Positions 16,672 to 25,464 of a stretch of 64,000 nt of DNA are shown here, piece by piece. The DNA lies in the NCBI RefSeq assembly GCF_017355205.1, contig NZ_JADIJK010000010.1, forward strand, positions 1 to 64,000, read 5' to 3'. Source of the stretch: Bacillus sp. SD088. GTDB lineage: Bacteria > Bacillota > Bacilli > Bacillales > Bacillaceae_C. Below the pieces are notes generated by a model. That model was given only the letters and a program-made list of their open reading frames with translations, was not told the DNA's origin and searched no databases. Made by a program: the position numbers and the translations under genes. Every line of letters starts with the position of its first letter. The first letter of the stretch is position 1.

Positions 16672-18135
16672 TTAGTCTATATTATTTTTACTATTGTGAA
16701 GAACAGCCTGAGGCTGCTGCCCAACAATTAGTTGTGTTCCATCTGAGTAACCTTCTTCTCTACCTTCTAACTCTTTTATTAATAATTGCCGTAAAGTATT
16801 TATTTTATGGATGTATGCTTGTTGATTGATTAGATTTTTCATTTCATAAGGATCTGCTTCTAAGTCAAAAAATTGCTCTTCACCAGTTTGTGAATACCAA
16901 ATGAATTTTTCTTTTCCATTGACAATGAAATGATGTGATTGCCTGCCTTGAGTGTGTTCACCATGAAGGTACTCTCGCCAGTCACTCTCTCCATCCTTAG
17001 TTAATGGAAGGATACTTTTTCCTTCTACACTTGACGGAATTTCTATATCTGCAACATCTAATAAGGTTGGCATGATATCACGTAATTCCACTACACTAGA
17101 ACAAGTCGTTCCTTTTTTTAATCCTAATTGATTACCCGGATCTGAAAGGATAAAAGGAACTTTTGCGCTTCCTTCATATGCTAAAGACTTTCTCAATAAA
17201 TGATGATCTCCTAATAATTCCCCATGATCTGAAACAAATAAAATGACCGTATTATTATAAACCTGATATTCAATAAGACTTTGGATAAACCGCCCTATTT
17301 GATCATCAATATGGGCAATTAAAGCATAATAAGCAGCTCTCGCTCTTTTCAAACGTTGCTTCGGTACATTCCCGCCTCCAGCAGTTGGCAGTAGGCCTTC
17401 CTGGCGTTCATCTAGGTCATTTGCCCAATCCCCTATAACAGGTTCATCCATATCCAGACTCATATAATAATCGAAATAAGCCTGTGGTGGATCAAACGGT
17501 GGATGCGGGCGGACAAAGGACATTTTTAAAAAGAACGGTTTGCTTGGATCTCTTCTTCTTAAGAAATCAATCGATTGTGTCACAACCCAATTGGTTGGAT
17601 GAAATTCTTCGGGTAAATGCCATGGTCGACTCATAGCAGAAGCATTACAATCCAAACCGATATCAGTTAGATCACGATGCCCGCCAAGTCGTTCCCTAAG
17701 CCATGGTAAATAATCATCTGTATGGTCAAAGAATTCTTGAACTGGTGTGTCCTTCATTCGGTTATGATGTAAATAGCCATCATGTAAAATGACATTATGA
17801 AAGCCACATAACTTCCTTGTTGGGTACACATGCATTTTCCCAACAGCTTGCGTATGATATCCAGCTTGGCTCATTTCTTCTGGAAGCAAATGAGGATATT
17901 GGTAGGGAACCCGATCCTGGTAGCCGACTCTTCCATGCGATCGCTGTGACATACCAGTTAAAACGGCGGCTCGCGCGGGAACGCAAGTAGGGGTCGCAGA
18001 ATAAGCATTCGTAAATCGAACACCCTGGAGGGCAAGTTGATCGAGATTAGGCGTTTCTACGACAGGATGGCCAGCAATACTTAAACAATCAAAACGCATT
18101 TGATCGACCATTATCATCAATATATTTGGTTTCAT
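16672..18135 (-). CDS. type I (formylglycine) sulfatase, arylsulfatase-like
   Basis: Hydrolyses sulfate esters. The 487-residue protein starts with the metal-binding MIMVDQMRFDC block and carries the sulfatase signature CVPARAAVLTG, with Cys51 as the residue oxidised to formylglycine. Later blocks VSDHGELLGDH and the GHxxxxGKMH-like QAVGKMHVYP are also present. No signal peptide, so it is cytoplasmic. The natural substrate cannot be told; the family includes choline- and sugar-sulfate hydrolases. No anSME or other maturase gene, and no sulfonate transporter, lies in this window. The next gene downstream is yfhD on the opposite strand. Confidence 0.85.
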   Translation of the reverse strand: MKPNILMIMVDQMRFDCLSIAGHPVVETPNLDQLALQGVRFTNAYSATPTCVPARAAVLTGMSQRSHGRVGYQDRVPYQYPHLLPEEMSQAGYHTQAVGKMHVYPTRKLCGFHNVILHDGYLHHNRMKDTPVQEFFDHTDDYLPWLRERLGGHRDLTDIGLDCNASAMSRPWHLPEEFHPTNWVVTQSIDFLRRRDPSKPFFLKMSFVRPHPPFDPPQAYFDYYMSLDMDEPVIGDWANDLDERQEGLLPTAGGGNVPKQRLKRARAAYYALIAHIDDQIGRFIQSLIEYQVYNNTVILFVSDHGELLGDHHLLRKSLAYEGSAKVPFILSDPGNQLGLKKGTTCSSVVELRDIMPTLLDVADIEIPSSVEGKSILPLTKDGESDWREYLHGEHTQGRQSHHFIVNGKEKFIWYSQTGEEQFFDLEADPYEMKNLINQQAYIHKINTLRQLLIKELEGREEGYSDGTQLIVGQQPQAVLHNSKNNID

Positions 18136-18156
18136 TTTGTTCTCCTTCTTTTAAGG

Positions 18157-18774
18157 TTAATCAAAGTATGTCTCTTTATTTGGATTTTCCAGATAGTCAA
18201 AAAGCATATGTATTTGTGCTTCTGTATTGCGATTTTGGGATAAAGTAGGCAAATGATTTTTCGAAAAAAATTGGACATCATCGGTTTCTACACCACTAGT
18301 CGCACTTCCCCCGACAATCTCACATTGAAAAAACAATTTATAATAATGGTAAGGCTGGGGTGGATGAGCATGTTTATGTGTATCGCAAACCGCAAGTAAC
18401 TTTTTTACATTGACAGCATAGCCTGCCTCTTCGGTGATTTCTTTAATAATATTTTCGGATGGAGAAAGACCAATATCACAAAAACCTCCTGGTAACGACC
18501 ACGCTCCATCATAATTTTCTTGAACTAAGAGGATTTGGTTATTTTGAAAAACGGCTCCTCTTACATCCAATTTAGGTGTTTGATAACCGGTTTCATTCGC
18601 AAACAACTCATACACTTTTTCCATTTCTGTCGAGGAATAATCAGCCATGATTTCTACACTAATTTTTCGCAGTTCTTCAAATCGTTCCAGGTCATATACA
18701 TCCTTAGAAAACGTTAATCCTGCTTGGGAAATGGCTTGAATTTTCTTCGCCCATTCTAACCATTTATATTCCAT
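18157..18774 (-). CDS. Nudix hydrolase with N-terminal NUDIX_N domain
   Basis: A 205-residue protein. Residues 1-65 form the helical N-terminal domain found in a Bacillus subgroup of ADP-ribose-pyrophosphatase-like Nudix enzymes. The Nudix box is GGFCDIGLSPSENIIKEITEEAG. It keeps the essential KEITEEAG end, while the first glutamate of the classical box is replaced by Leu, a normal variation in this subgroup. It probably cleaves a nucleoside diphosphate linked to another moiety; the exact substrate is unknown. It lies 21 bases upstream of the sulfatase on the same strand and may share its transcript. Confidence 0.8.
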   Translation of the reverse strand: MEYKWLEWAKKIQAISQAGLTFSKDVYDLERFEELRKISVEIMADYSSTEMEKVYELFANETGYQTPKLDVRGAVFQNNQILLVQENYDGAWSLPGGFCDIGLSPSENIIKEITEEAGYAVNVKKLLAVCDTHKHAHPPQPYHYYKLFFQCEIVGGSATSGVETDDVQFFSKNHLPTLSQNRNTEAQIHMLFDYLENPNKETYFD

Positions 18775-18865
18775 GTTTACACCTCTAACATTCTAAAATT
18801 ACAGTCCCTCTTATAGACCATTTCGATAAAAAATGCAAAAATCCTCTAGATTTGTTTTTTTCATT

Positions 18866-19018
18866 AAGAAAAGCGCAAGCGCCTTGCTCAGCCCCGACAA
18901 GCAAATGTTCTGAGACAAGAAAAGTCCGGTTTTGACTTTTATTGGCTCAGGTTATTTGACCTCGAGGGGCTAGGCGCTGGAGCTAGATCAAAACACTAGC
19001 CAAAATTTTATACTTTCT
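18866..19018 (+). repeat. dispersed repeat, family B, copy
   Basis: Starts AAGAAAAGCGCAAGCGCCTTG, interior AGCCCCGACAAGCAAATGTTC, end GGGGCTAGGCGCTGGAGCTAGA and a shortened tail ACTAGCCAAAATTTTATAC. The tail lacks the TTATCCACA of other copies. Fills the gap between the Nudix and DoxX genes. Confidence 0.75.
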
Positions 19019-19030
19019 TATCTTTCTAGA

Positions 19031-19060
19031 AAAAAGGGAAAGCTATTTTCAGCTTTCCCC
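19031..19060 (-). terminator. terminator of the doxX-like gene
   Basis: GGGAAAGCT (19036-19044) / AGCTTTCCC (19051-19059); on the minus strand a T-run of TTTTTT follows. Confidence 0.85.
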
Positions 19061-19068
19061 TTCTTAGA

Positions 19069-19584
19069 TTACTGTGTAGCAACCCTTCGGAACTTTTTAA
19101 AGATATTTTTGTCTTTCAAGTTTTTGATCGTAGCTGGGACTAAGAAGCGGTCAACTCCGTAATATACTGTTCCATTGATGACAAATAAGAGAATGATGGC
19201 TACGGCAAGTAAGATTGGATTTGTGCTAATCGTTCCTGCAAGTAAGAAGTTCAAGTTCATGAATGCTCCTGCAATCAGAGCTGGGATTGTCAATGCACCG
19301 ACAATTAATCCAAGACCAACGAGTATTTCGCCTGCTGGGATCAAGATGTTGATAATCTTCACATTTGGAAGGGCAACATGTTCAAGGAAAGCGGCATACC
19401 ATCCTTGGACAACTGGTGCTTCTCCTCCTGCTTTGGCTAACGCCCCTTGTAAAAATCCCCCTGCATCAAATGCGCCTAATTTATGCCAACCTGCTTCTAA
19501 CCATTGAACACCTAACCAAATTCTTAATGCGGCCCATACAATTGCTACCCAACGATTTTCATACCATTTATTCATCATAATCAC
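19069..19584 (-). CDS. DoxX family membrane protein
   Basis: A 171-residue protein with about four membrane helices and the DoxX pattern (LRIWLGVQWLEAGWHKLG at the start, then PAGEILVGLGLIVGALTIPA). The family is thought to work with quinones or thiols in respiration and redox stress, but activity is unproven for most members. Two Rex-type operators lie in its upstream region, which points to induction when NADH/NAD+ is high. It is monocistronic: a terminator follows. Three ATGs near the start are possible; AGGAGTG upstream supports the ATG at 19584 or the next one. Confidence 0.82.
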   Translation of the reverse strand: MIMMNKWYENRWVAIVWAALRIWLGVQWLEAGWHKLGAFDAGGFLQGALAKAGGEAPVVQGWYAAFLEHVALPNVKIINILIPAGEILVGLGLIVGALTIPALIAGAFMNLNFLLAGTISTNPILLAVAIILLFVINGTVYYGVDRFLVPATIKNLKDKNIFKKFRRVATQ

Positions 19585-19600
19585 TCCTGTTTTTTATTGT

Positions 19601-19618
19601 TTGTGAAAGTATTCACAT
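19601..19618 (-). promoter_or_regulatory. Rex-type operator 1 upstream of doxX
   Basis: TTGTGAAAGTATTCACAT fits TTGTGAAnnnnTTCACAA at 13 of 14 fixed positions. It lies 17 bases upstream of the start codon. Confidence 0.65.
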
Positions 19619-19674
19619 TAGGATGTAAAAAAATATTAGGACACTGTAGCGAATGTTTGTTATTTTATATTTGT

Positions 19675-19692
19675 TTGTGAATATTTTCACTA
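19675..19692 (-). promoter_or_regulatory. Rex-type operator 2 upstream of doxX
   Basis: TTGTGAATATTTTCACTA fits the same consensus with one mismatch in the fixed positions. The centres of the two sites are 74 bp apart, about seven helical turns. Confidence 0.6.
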
Positions 19693-19814
19693 ACTTTCTA
19701 TAGATTTAATATACTATGAAATTCACTGGAAAGCAAGTTGTTTTTTAAAATGACACCTTTTTGTCAAAAATTGGAAAAGTATCCACGGAGAAGCGTAACA
19801 AAAAGAGGTACCAC

Positions 19815-19885
19815 ATACCATACGGGTTTATAAAAAGATTAAAAAGGATTAAAGAGCACCATACGGGTTTAAGATTCACCTTTAA
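19815..19885. repeat. short direct repeats in the doxX-DUF488 gap
   Basis: The 14-mer ACCATACGGGTTTA occurs twice, with runs of GATTAAA around it. No gene or promoter is recognisable here, and the purpose is unknown. Confidence 0.55.
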
Positions 19886-19930
19886 ATGATTAAAGCCTCC
19901 CCATGTTTGGTCGTAAATCCTTCCCTCCCA

Positions 19931-20305
19931 CTAGTTGCTAGATCTGTTCCGCAGCATTAGTTCCTTTTTCAATAGAACAGCCTGATTATGCTGCTCATCT
20001 TTTGCCGCATAAAGTAAGGTAATGTCATTGTTTTTTGCTTTTTCCCATAACTCTTCAAAGGCAGCTTTCTTTTCCTCATCGTTTCGAAGTTCATTTACAT
20101 ATTTTTGCTCAAATTCTTCAAAATGTTGAGAATCATGCCCGAACCATTTTCTCAATTCGGAGCTAGGTGCCACCTCTTTCAACCACTCATCCAATTTTGC
20201 ATCTTCTTTTTTTATACCTCGTGGCCAAATCCGGTCAACAAGAATTCGAAGGCCATCTGATTGGTCAAATGAATCGTAAACCCTTTTTAGTTGAATCTTT
20301 GGCAT
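19931..20305 (-). CDS. DUF488 (YeaO-like) family protein
   Basis: A 124-residue soluble protein with the DUF488 core: KRVYDSFDQSDGLRILVDRIWPRGIKK and the later LRKWFGHD, then EQKYVNEL and ITLLYAAKD. The family is widespread and uncharacterised. The gene is isolated, and a ribosome site (GAGGGGAAAC) precedes the ATG. Confidence 0.85.
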   Translation of the reverse strand: MPKIQLKRVYDSFDQSDGLRILVDRIWPRGIKKEDAKLDEWLKEVAPSSELRKWFGHDSQHFEEFEQKYVNELRNDEEKKAAFEELWEKAKNNDITLLYAAKDEQHNQAVLLKKELMLRNRSSN

Positions 20306-20398
20306 AGTTTCCCCTCTCCTCTCGATCTTTCATCCTTATTCATGTTATCCCCTTTTACTGGTCATACTAACCCTATCATAGATAAGGAGGCTTCACCC

Positions 20399-20566
20399 AT
20401 GAAAAAGAACAAACAAAAAACAATCATTAACCAAGAAGACATGACCATTCGAGCAAATCTCAATAATCTAGAACCAGGTGATTCTGTCAATAAAGAACGT
20501 ACACTTGAAACCGCGAACAGTAAACTAGCAAAAGATGAAATTCAACAGCAAAATAACAACCTTTAG
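20399..20566 (+). CDS. small hydrophilic protein of unknown function
   Basis: A 55-residue protein, ATG with AAGGAGG 11 bases upstream. It is lysine-, asparagine- and glutamine-rich with no hydrophobic segment, similar in character to the minor spore proteins earlier in the window, but no family was recognised. It is divergent from the DUF488 gene. The upstream CATACTA (20364-20370) would suit a sigma-G/F -10, but no convincing -35 was found. Confidence 0.6.
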   Translation: MKKNKQKTIINQEDMTIRANLNNLEPGDSVNKERTLETANSKLAKDEIQQQNNNL

Positions 20567-20650
20567 AAAAGCAGACCCATTTTTTGTTTTAGACAAGTTT
20601 CAAAAAAATAATTAGGACACCTTTGCTTAATGTCACACATTTAATGGTGA

Positions 20651-20760
20651 AAAAAAGATGAGGCTGAGACAAAAATGTTTTCATGCAAGACAAAACCGAA
20701 CTTCTAGGTTCATATGCCCCGTTTTCTTTGGTGAAACGCTTATACCCCAGCCTCACCTTA
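20651..20760 (-). terminator. long hairpin repeat, family E, terminator of the DUF5412-like gene
   Basis: Outer arms AAGATGAGGCTG / CAGCCTCACCTT (20655-20666 / 20748-20759, one mismatch). On the minus strand the stem is followed by TTTTTTT, giving a terminator. The GAGGCTGGGACA-type start is a repeat known in many Firmicutes. Confidence 0.6.
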
Positions 20761-20792
20761 TTATTCCTTAATTAAAACCTATAAAAAACTGA

Positions 20793-21345
20793 TTACTTCT
20801 TAAAGCACCTTTTATAATCGTTTTTCATTAACAAACTTTGGCAAGCCAAACCATAGTGGTCATAAATTTCGTCCCTAACATCCAAATTAGTACTGCTATC
20901 TGACTCTGGATAATCTGGTTCCTCATTAGTGATAGCTAAAGTATTTTCACCATTCCAACTTATAGAAAAGTGACTTTTTGCGTCACTATAGTAAATTACC
21001 TTGGTCTTATGATCTGTATTGTTAGTGATTTGCACCCAAATATTAACCCCTCCTGCGGCACCTCCATACGTTCTATAGTAAGCATTAGCGGTGTATTTAC
21101 CATTCGGGGAAGTTTATAGGTCCTTCCAGAAGCGTTCCTTTAAGGTTATTAAATGTAAAAAAGTATTGTGTATATAAAAAAGCAGCTAAAATCAACGTCG
21201 CTCCTATTAAGGAAGCGATTAAAAGTCTTTTAGGAAACGGAAACTCTCTCTTTTTTACAAAATAAATAAACAACTTAACAACAATAAATAGTATGACTGT
21301 TATGACGAAAATGAGGAGACTGAAAAGATTTAAGTAAATATTCAT
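20793..21345 (-). pseudogene. DUF5412-like membrane protein gene split by one base
   Basis: The first part (21345 to 21097) encodes an N-terminus with two membrane helices and ends prematurely at PINFPEW-stop. The second part, in another frame, continues through PNGKYTANAYYRTYGGAAGG, then GVNIWVQITNN and the C-terminus to 20793. Removing one T (or C) from AACTTCCCCG at about 21112-21116 would restore a single 180-residue frame. The joined protein resembles the DUF5412 family (function unknown). Either an inactivating insertion or a sequencing error. Confidence 0.65.
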
Positions 21346-21453
21346 ACTTCCTCCAATGAATTAACATTCTTATATAGAGTAACACAAAAGTACCAATTTT
21401 CTTTTAATGATTTCATCAATAATTTATGTGTTGCTTTATATACAATTTTGCAT

Positions 21454-21512
21454 AAAAAAAGTAGTTCATTTTGGACTGCGTTTTAAGATTTGTACTCCAA
21501 AACTGAACTACT
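21454..21512 (-). terminator. terminator of the cyd operon
   Basis: Long stem AGTAGTTCATTTTGGA (21460-21475) / TCCAAAACTGAACTACT (21496-21512) with a T7 run on the minus strand. A second palindrome (GATAAAAGTA / TACTTTTATC near 21545-21586) lies just before it. The rest of the 300-base gap shows no gene. Confidence 0.8.
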
Positions 21513-21650
21513 TCCAACTATAAGTGATGTTATGTGTGACTTTAAAGATAAAAGTACTTTTATAGCAAAGAATACTTTTATCTTTTATTTTACAAAGTAA
21601 TCTGGTTTCTTTTCGGCAAATAATTAAAATTCGGCGAAGTCTCGGTCGTG

Positions 21651-23384
21651 TCAGGCACCTGCACCTCTATCCATAGCATATAATTCACGATAACGTTTGT
21701 GTTGTTTGATTAGTTCGGTATGGGTTCCTTCCATAGTGATCTTGCCGTTGTCTAGAAAGATGATTTGGTCCATTTTTTCGAGTCCGGTTAGGTGGTGGGT
21801 GATCATGATTATTGTTTTATCTTTTAATGTCTCAAACATGGTGTTAAGCAATTCCTTTTCTGTGATTGGATCAAGGCCGATTGTTGGTTCATCCAAGATA
21901 ACAATCGGTGTTTTTTTCAATAAAATGCGTGCTAATGCAATTCGTTGACGTTCACCACCTGAAAAACGTTGCCCTGTTTCTTCCATTTGCGTGTCTAATC
22001 CCTTTGGAAGTGAGTGTATATACTCGTCTAATTTTACTTGTTGAATCACATTCTCTAGTTCTTCTTGCGTTACATTATTATTTCCTATGCGAATATTATT
22101 TGCAACGGTTGTAGCAAATAAGTATGGCTTCTGATTTAAGTAACCAATTCCTTGATAAATTTTGTCCCCATATTTTTCGGGTGACTGTCCAGCGATTTCA
22201 ATCTGTCCTGCTTGCGGTGTGACTGCGCCTAATAGTAGTTGCGATAAAGTTGATTTTCCCGCACCGCTTTTTCCTAATATCGCGATTTTTTGTCCATATG
22301 GAATTGAAAGCTGAAGATCTTTAATGGCTGCTTCCTGCTCGTTTGGGTAATGGAACGTGATATTATCTACAAGGATTGCAGGAGTTGGTGCATCAAAAGG
22401 CTGAGAGTCCTCTTCCGATTTCTCTTGTGAAAACTGGCGAACATCATCAATGCGTTGTAGTGATTCTTGATAAGTTGGTATATTTTCTACTGCGTCTGAA
22501 ACTGGGATCAGTCCCTCCATGATTGGAAAGACCACTAAGGTAAATGCCGCAATATAGGTTGGGGCGATTTGTCCGTTGCCCGCTGCGATTCCAGCCCATA
22601 TTCCTACTAGCAATAAGATAATCCCTGATAAACACTGTAATTGGAATGTCCGCGCTTGTTGCCAATTCGCAATCGCTTTCTCTACTTTATTTCCTTGTTT
22701 TGTTTTTTCTAAAAAGCTCGTAATAAAACGATTCTTCCGTCCACTAATCATCCAATCATGCAAACCAAAAAGGGCATCCGTTAAATCCTGATAAGTATGT
22801 TTGCGATTCTTTTTCAAGCTAATTTGCTTTTTCTTTAAACTAAACAACGATAATAAGGGATACACAACTAAAACAATACTAAGAAGAAAGGCCATTCCAA
22901 TCGCAAACTTCCAGTCAAACAAAGATAAAGTTATAACTGAAAAAATAAATAAACAGATAGCGGAAGCAGTTGGAAAGATGGTTCTTATATAGACATCTTG
23001 CAAATGCTCAATATCATCAGCTAATGTCCCTAACAAATCGCCAGTTTGAAAGCGTGAACGAATAAATAACGCCTGCGGCTCAAGCATTTTATATAAGTGT
23101 ACGCGCATATCACCTAATATTTTTAATACTGCGTGATGGCCAACTAAGCGTTCCACATAACGTGTCACTGCTTTGGATATACCAAAAGTCCGGACAGCGA
23201 CGATCGGAACATATAAAAGCAAGATCGTCTCAGGTCTTTCAGATGCTCGTGTAATTAAATACCCGGAAACAAAGGTTAAAAAGGAAGCTGAGAGAAGTGT
23301 TAGCACGGCTAATACTATCGTTGTAATCATTACAGCCCTATATTGTTTTAAATAAGGCTTTATATAAATGTGATAAAGATTCAA
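21651..23384 (-). CDS. cydC: CydC, subunit of the thiol-exporting ABC transporter for cytochrome bd assembly
   Basis: With CydD it forms a heterodimeric exporter of glutathione/cysteine-type thiols needed for cytochrome bd maturation. The 577-residue protein has six membrane helices and an ATPase domain with GKSGAGKST, FSGGERQRIALARI and IVILDEPTIGLD. It overlaps the cydD stop by four bases (ATGA), so the two are translationally coupled. In B. subtilis naming the second ABC gene is CydD; here the E. coli-style assignment by N-terminal sequence is used. Last gene of the operon; a terminator follows at 21454-21512. Confidence 0.88.
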   Translation of the reverse strand: MNLYHIYIKPYLKQYRAVMITTIVLAVLTLLSASFLTFVSGYLITRASERPETILLLYVPIVAVRTFGISKAVTRYVERLVGHHAVLKILGDMRVHLYKMLEPQALFIRSRFQTGDLLGTLADDIEHLQDVYIRTIFPTASAICLFIFSVITLSLFDWKFAIGMAFLLSIVLVVYPLLSLFSLKKKQISLKKNRKHTYQDLTDALFGLHDWMISGRKNRFITSFLEKTKQGNKVEKAIANWQQARTFQLQCLSGIILLLVGIWAGIAAGNGQIAPTYIAAFTLVVFPIMEGLIPVSDAVENIPTYQESLQRIDDVRQFSQEKSEEDSQPFDAPTPAILVDNITFHYPNEQEAAIKDLQLSIPYGQKIAILGKSGAGKSTLSQLLLGAVTPQAGQIEIAGQSPEKYGDKIYQGIGYLNQKPYLFATTVANNIRIGNNNVTQEELENVIQQVKLDEYIHSLPKGLDTQMEETGQRFSGGERQRIALARILLKKTPIVILDEPTIGLDPITEKELLNTMFETLKDKTIIMITHHLTGLEKMDQIIFLDNGKITMEGTHTELIKQHKRYRELYAMDRGAGA

Positions 23385-25105
23385 CGATCATCGCCCCCTT
23401 TTTGTGCTTGTCGTAATGCTGAAAATGTTCCAGGTCTCTGTATTAAATCATGATAATGACCAGTTTCTACAAGTTTGCCATTCTCCATAACAAAAATCCA
23501 ATCCATGCTTTGCATCCAATGCAATCGATGAGTTGCAAAAAAGACTAATTTCCCTTCCATCAATGGCAGCATTGCTTTTTTCAATTCGTACTCCGTTTCA
23601 ATGTCCAAATGTGCAGTCGGCTCATCTAACAACATTATTGGGCGATCTTGAAGCAATCCTCTAGCTAAAGCGACTCGTTGCTCTTCCCCCCCACTTAAAT
23701 TACGCCCACCTTGACCAATAACCTCTTCCAACCCATTCGGAAATCGAGAAACTAATGCCGTTAATCCGACTTTATCAGCTGCTTCCTTAACTTTTTCCTT
23801 AGGAGCATCAGGCGCATATAAACGAATATTCTCTGCAATCGTTCCTGCGAAAATATGTGGATGCTGCGGAATATAAGTTAATTGTTTCTGCCAATCCTCC
23901 AAAGAAAAATGCGGGATTTTTTGCCTGTTACAACTGATTTCACCACTAGTTGTCTCTAAAAAACCCGTTAATAAGTCAATAAGCGTGGATTTTCCCGATC
24001 CAGAAGTTCCCACGATACCAATTTTTTGTATGCCACGTACGTCAAAATTAAGGTTTTCAAGACGAGTCAAGCCTTCTTCAGATTCCATACTGACGTTTTT
24101 TAACGACAAAACACTATCTTTCGTCCAAGCCGGAATAGCGATTTCAGCTTGATCATTAGCAATGGTTTTCATCGCTAAAATTTGATGAATTTTCTCTCCA
24201 GCTTCCTTGCCATCCATCGTAGCATGATAATCATTTCCCAATTCCCGGACTGGCAGAAAGTATTCAGGAGCTAATATTAGAATCAACAGGGCAGGTAAAA
24301 GTATAATATGACCGTTAATTAAGCGTAATCCTAGCTCGACGGCAATAATCGCGACGGATAAACTCGCAAAAAAATCCAATGAAAAGGTGGACAAAAAAGC
24401 GACCCGCAATGTACGGTTTGTCGCAATTCTATATTTATTACTAACCGTTTCAATTGATTTAGCGTGTGATTTACTTTTCCCAAGATATTTAAGAGTTACT
24501 AATCCACGTAATGAATCAACAAAATGCCGAGATAGTAATTGATAGGTTTCCCACTGGGCATCCATCTGCTTCTGCGCTGCCATCCCTAATAAAATTAAGA
24601 AAATAATCATAATCGGCATCACAACAGCTAAGATAACACCTGAGGCAAGGTCTAAAGTGGTGACATAAATGAATAAAATAATCGGTACACAGACCATCGC
24701 AATTACTCTCGGAATAAACAGCCGTAAATAAGTGCGAAATTGAGGAATCCCTTCCATAACCAATGTCACGAGTTGTCCAGTGCCCTCTTTCCCAACCATC
24801 CTTGGCCCCAATGCAAACAACTTTTTTAATAAAAGTTGCTGATATTCGTTCGCTGTGTCTTCAGCAAACTGATAGGTTAACTTTTCTTTTATCCATTGAA
24901 TCAAATGACGCAAAATAAAGGCCACAATAAAAATCGCCAATAGAGGAAGGACTGCTTTCCACGCAGTCCCCTCATACATATTCACAATTGCAGCCGCTAG
25001 ATAGCGGGCCTGCACAATTAAGATAATCGTTTGGATTACCGTTAACAAACCAACGATGAATATAAGACGTTTGCTTCCTTTATAATGAAGAAGATGTTTA
25101 TCCAT
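23381..25105 (-). CDS. cydD: CydD, subunit of the thiol-exporting ABC transporter for cytochrome bd assembly
   Basis: A 574-residue ABC exporter half, partner of CydC. It has Walker A GTSGSGKST, signature NLSGGEEQRVALARGLL and Walker B IMLLDEPTAHLD. The N-terminal membrane region parallels E. coli CydD (QARYLAAAIVNMY, then LRHLIQWIKEKLTYQFAED). In B. subtilis the first ABC gene of the operon is called CydC. The gene is separated from cydB by 354 bases filled by a family-A repeat, unlike the compact B. subtilis operon, so its expression may depend on read-through of that element. Confidence 0.88.
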   Translation of the reverse strand: MDKHLLHYKGSKRLIFIVGLLTVIQTIILIVQARYLAAAIVNMYEGTAWKAVLPLLAIFIVAFILRHLIQWIKEKLTYQFAEDTANEYQQLLLKKLFALGPRMVGKEGTGQLVTLVMEGIPQFRTYLRLFIPRVIAMVCVPIILFIYVTTLDLASGVILAVVMPIMIIFLILLGMAAQKQMDAQWETYQLLSRHFVDSLRGLVTLKYLGKSKSHAKSIETVSNKYRIATNRTLRVAFLSTFSLDFFASLSVAIIAVELGLRLINGHIILLPALLILILAPEYFLPVRELGNDYHATMDGKEAGEKIHQILAMKTIANDQAEIAIPAWTKDSVLSLKNVSMESEEGLTRLENLNFDVRGIQKIGIVGTSGSGKSTLIDLLTGFLETTSGEISCNRQKIPHFSLEDWQKQLTYIPQHPHIFAGTIAENIRLYAPDAPKEKVKEAADKVGLTALVSRFPNGLEEVIGQGGRNLSGGEEQRVALARGLLQDRPIMLLDEPTAHLDIETEYELKKAMLPLMEGKLVFFATHRLHWMQSMDWIFVMENGKLVETGHYHDLIQRPGTFSALRQAQKGGDDR

Positions 25106-25133
25106 TAGTCTTCTAAAAGCTCCTTATGAGATG

Positions 25134-25464
25134 ATGATCAAAAAGTCCGGTAAAAATGACACTGCGAGATAAATGATCTTCGACTAAGTACCGACACGTC
25201 CTGTTTCGAACGTCGAAGTCACCACATCCTGTGGTAGCTCGTTGGCTTGCCTTTCTGCTGCTCATGTATCAAGATAAGGATCTTCTGCTAAATTCGCCCA
25301 CGTCCTGTGGGCAACGCAGAAGTTAGTACATCCTGTACATGTCCGCTGCTCAAGGCTGCGCCGCCTCGAACTTTCGACACCACAGGATGTGCTAGTGTGG
25401 CGTTGCTGACAGGACGTCAGTACCTTTAGCCGACGGGTCCTTTTTATCCTCCTTTTTGATCACA
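25134..25464. repeat. dispersed repeat, family A, copy 2, inside the cyd operon
   Basis: Left end TGATCAAAAAG (25136-25146 region), right end CTTTTTGATCA (25452-25462 region), so terminal inverted repeats of about 11 bases. Interior carries CCGGTAAAAATGACACTGCG, CGTCCTGTGG, GTACATCCTGTACATG and GCGCCGCCTCGAACTT. It sits between cydB and cydD, and its end supplies the TGA stop of cydB. No protein is encoded. Its features are those of a MITE-like element. Confidence 0.75.

Noticed and set aside
19175-19507. 110-residue plus-strand ORF antisense to doxX
   Set aside because: The reverse strand encodes a recognisable DoxX protein with its own terminator; this frame looks like a complement artefact.
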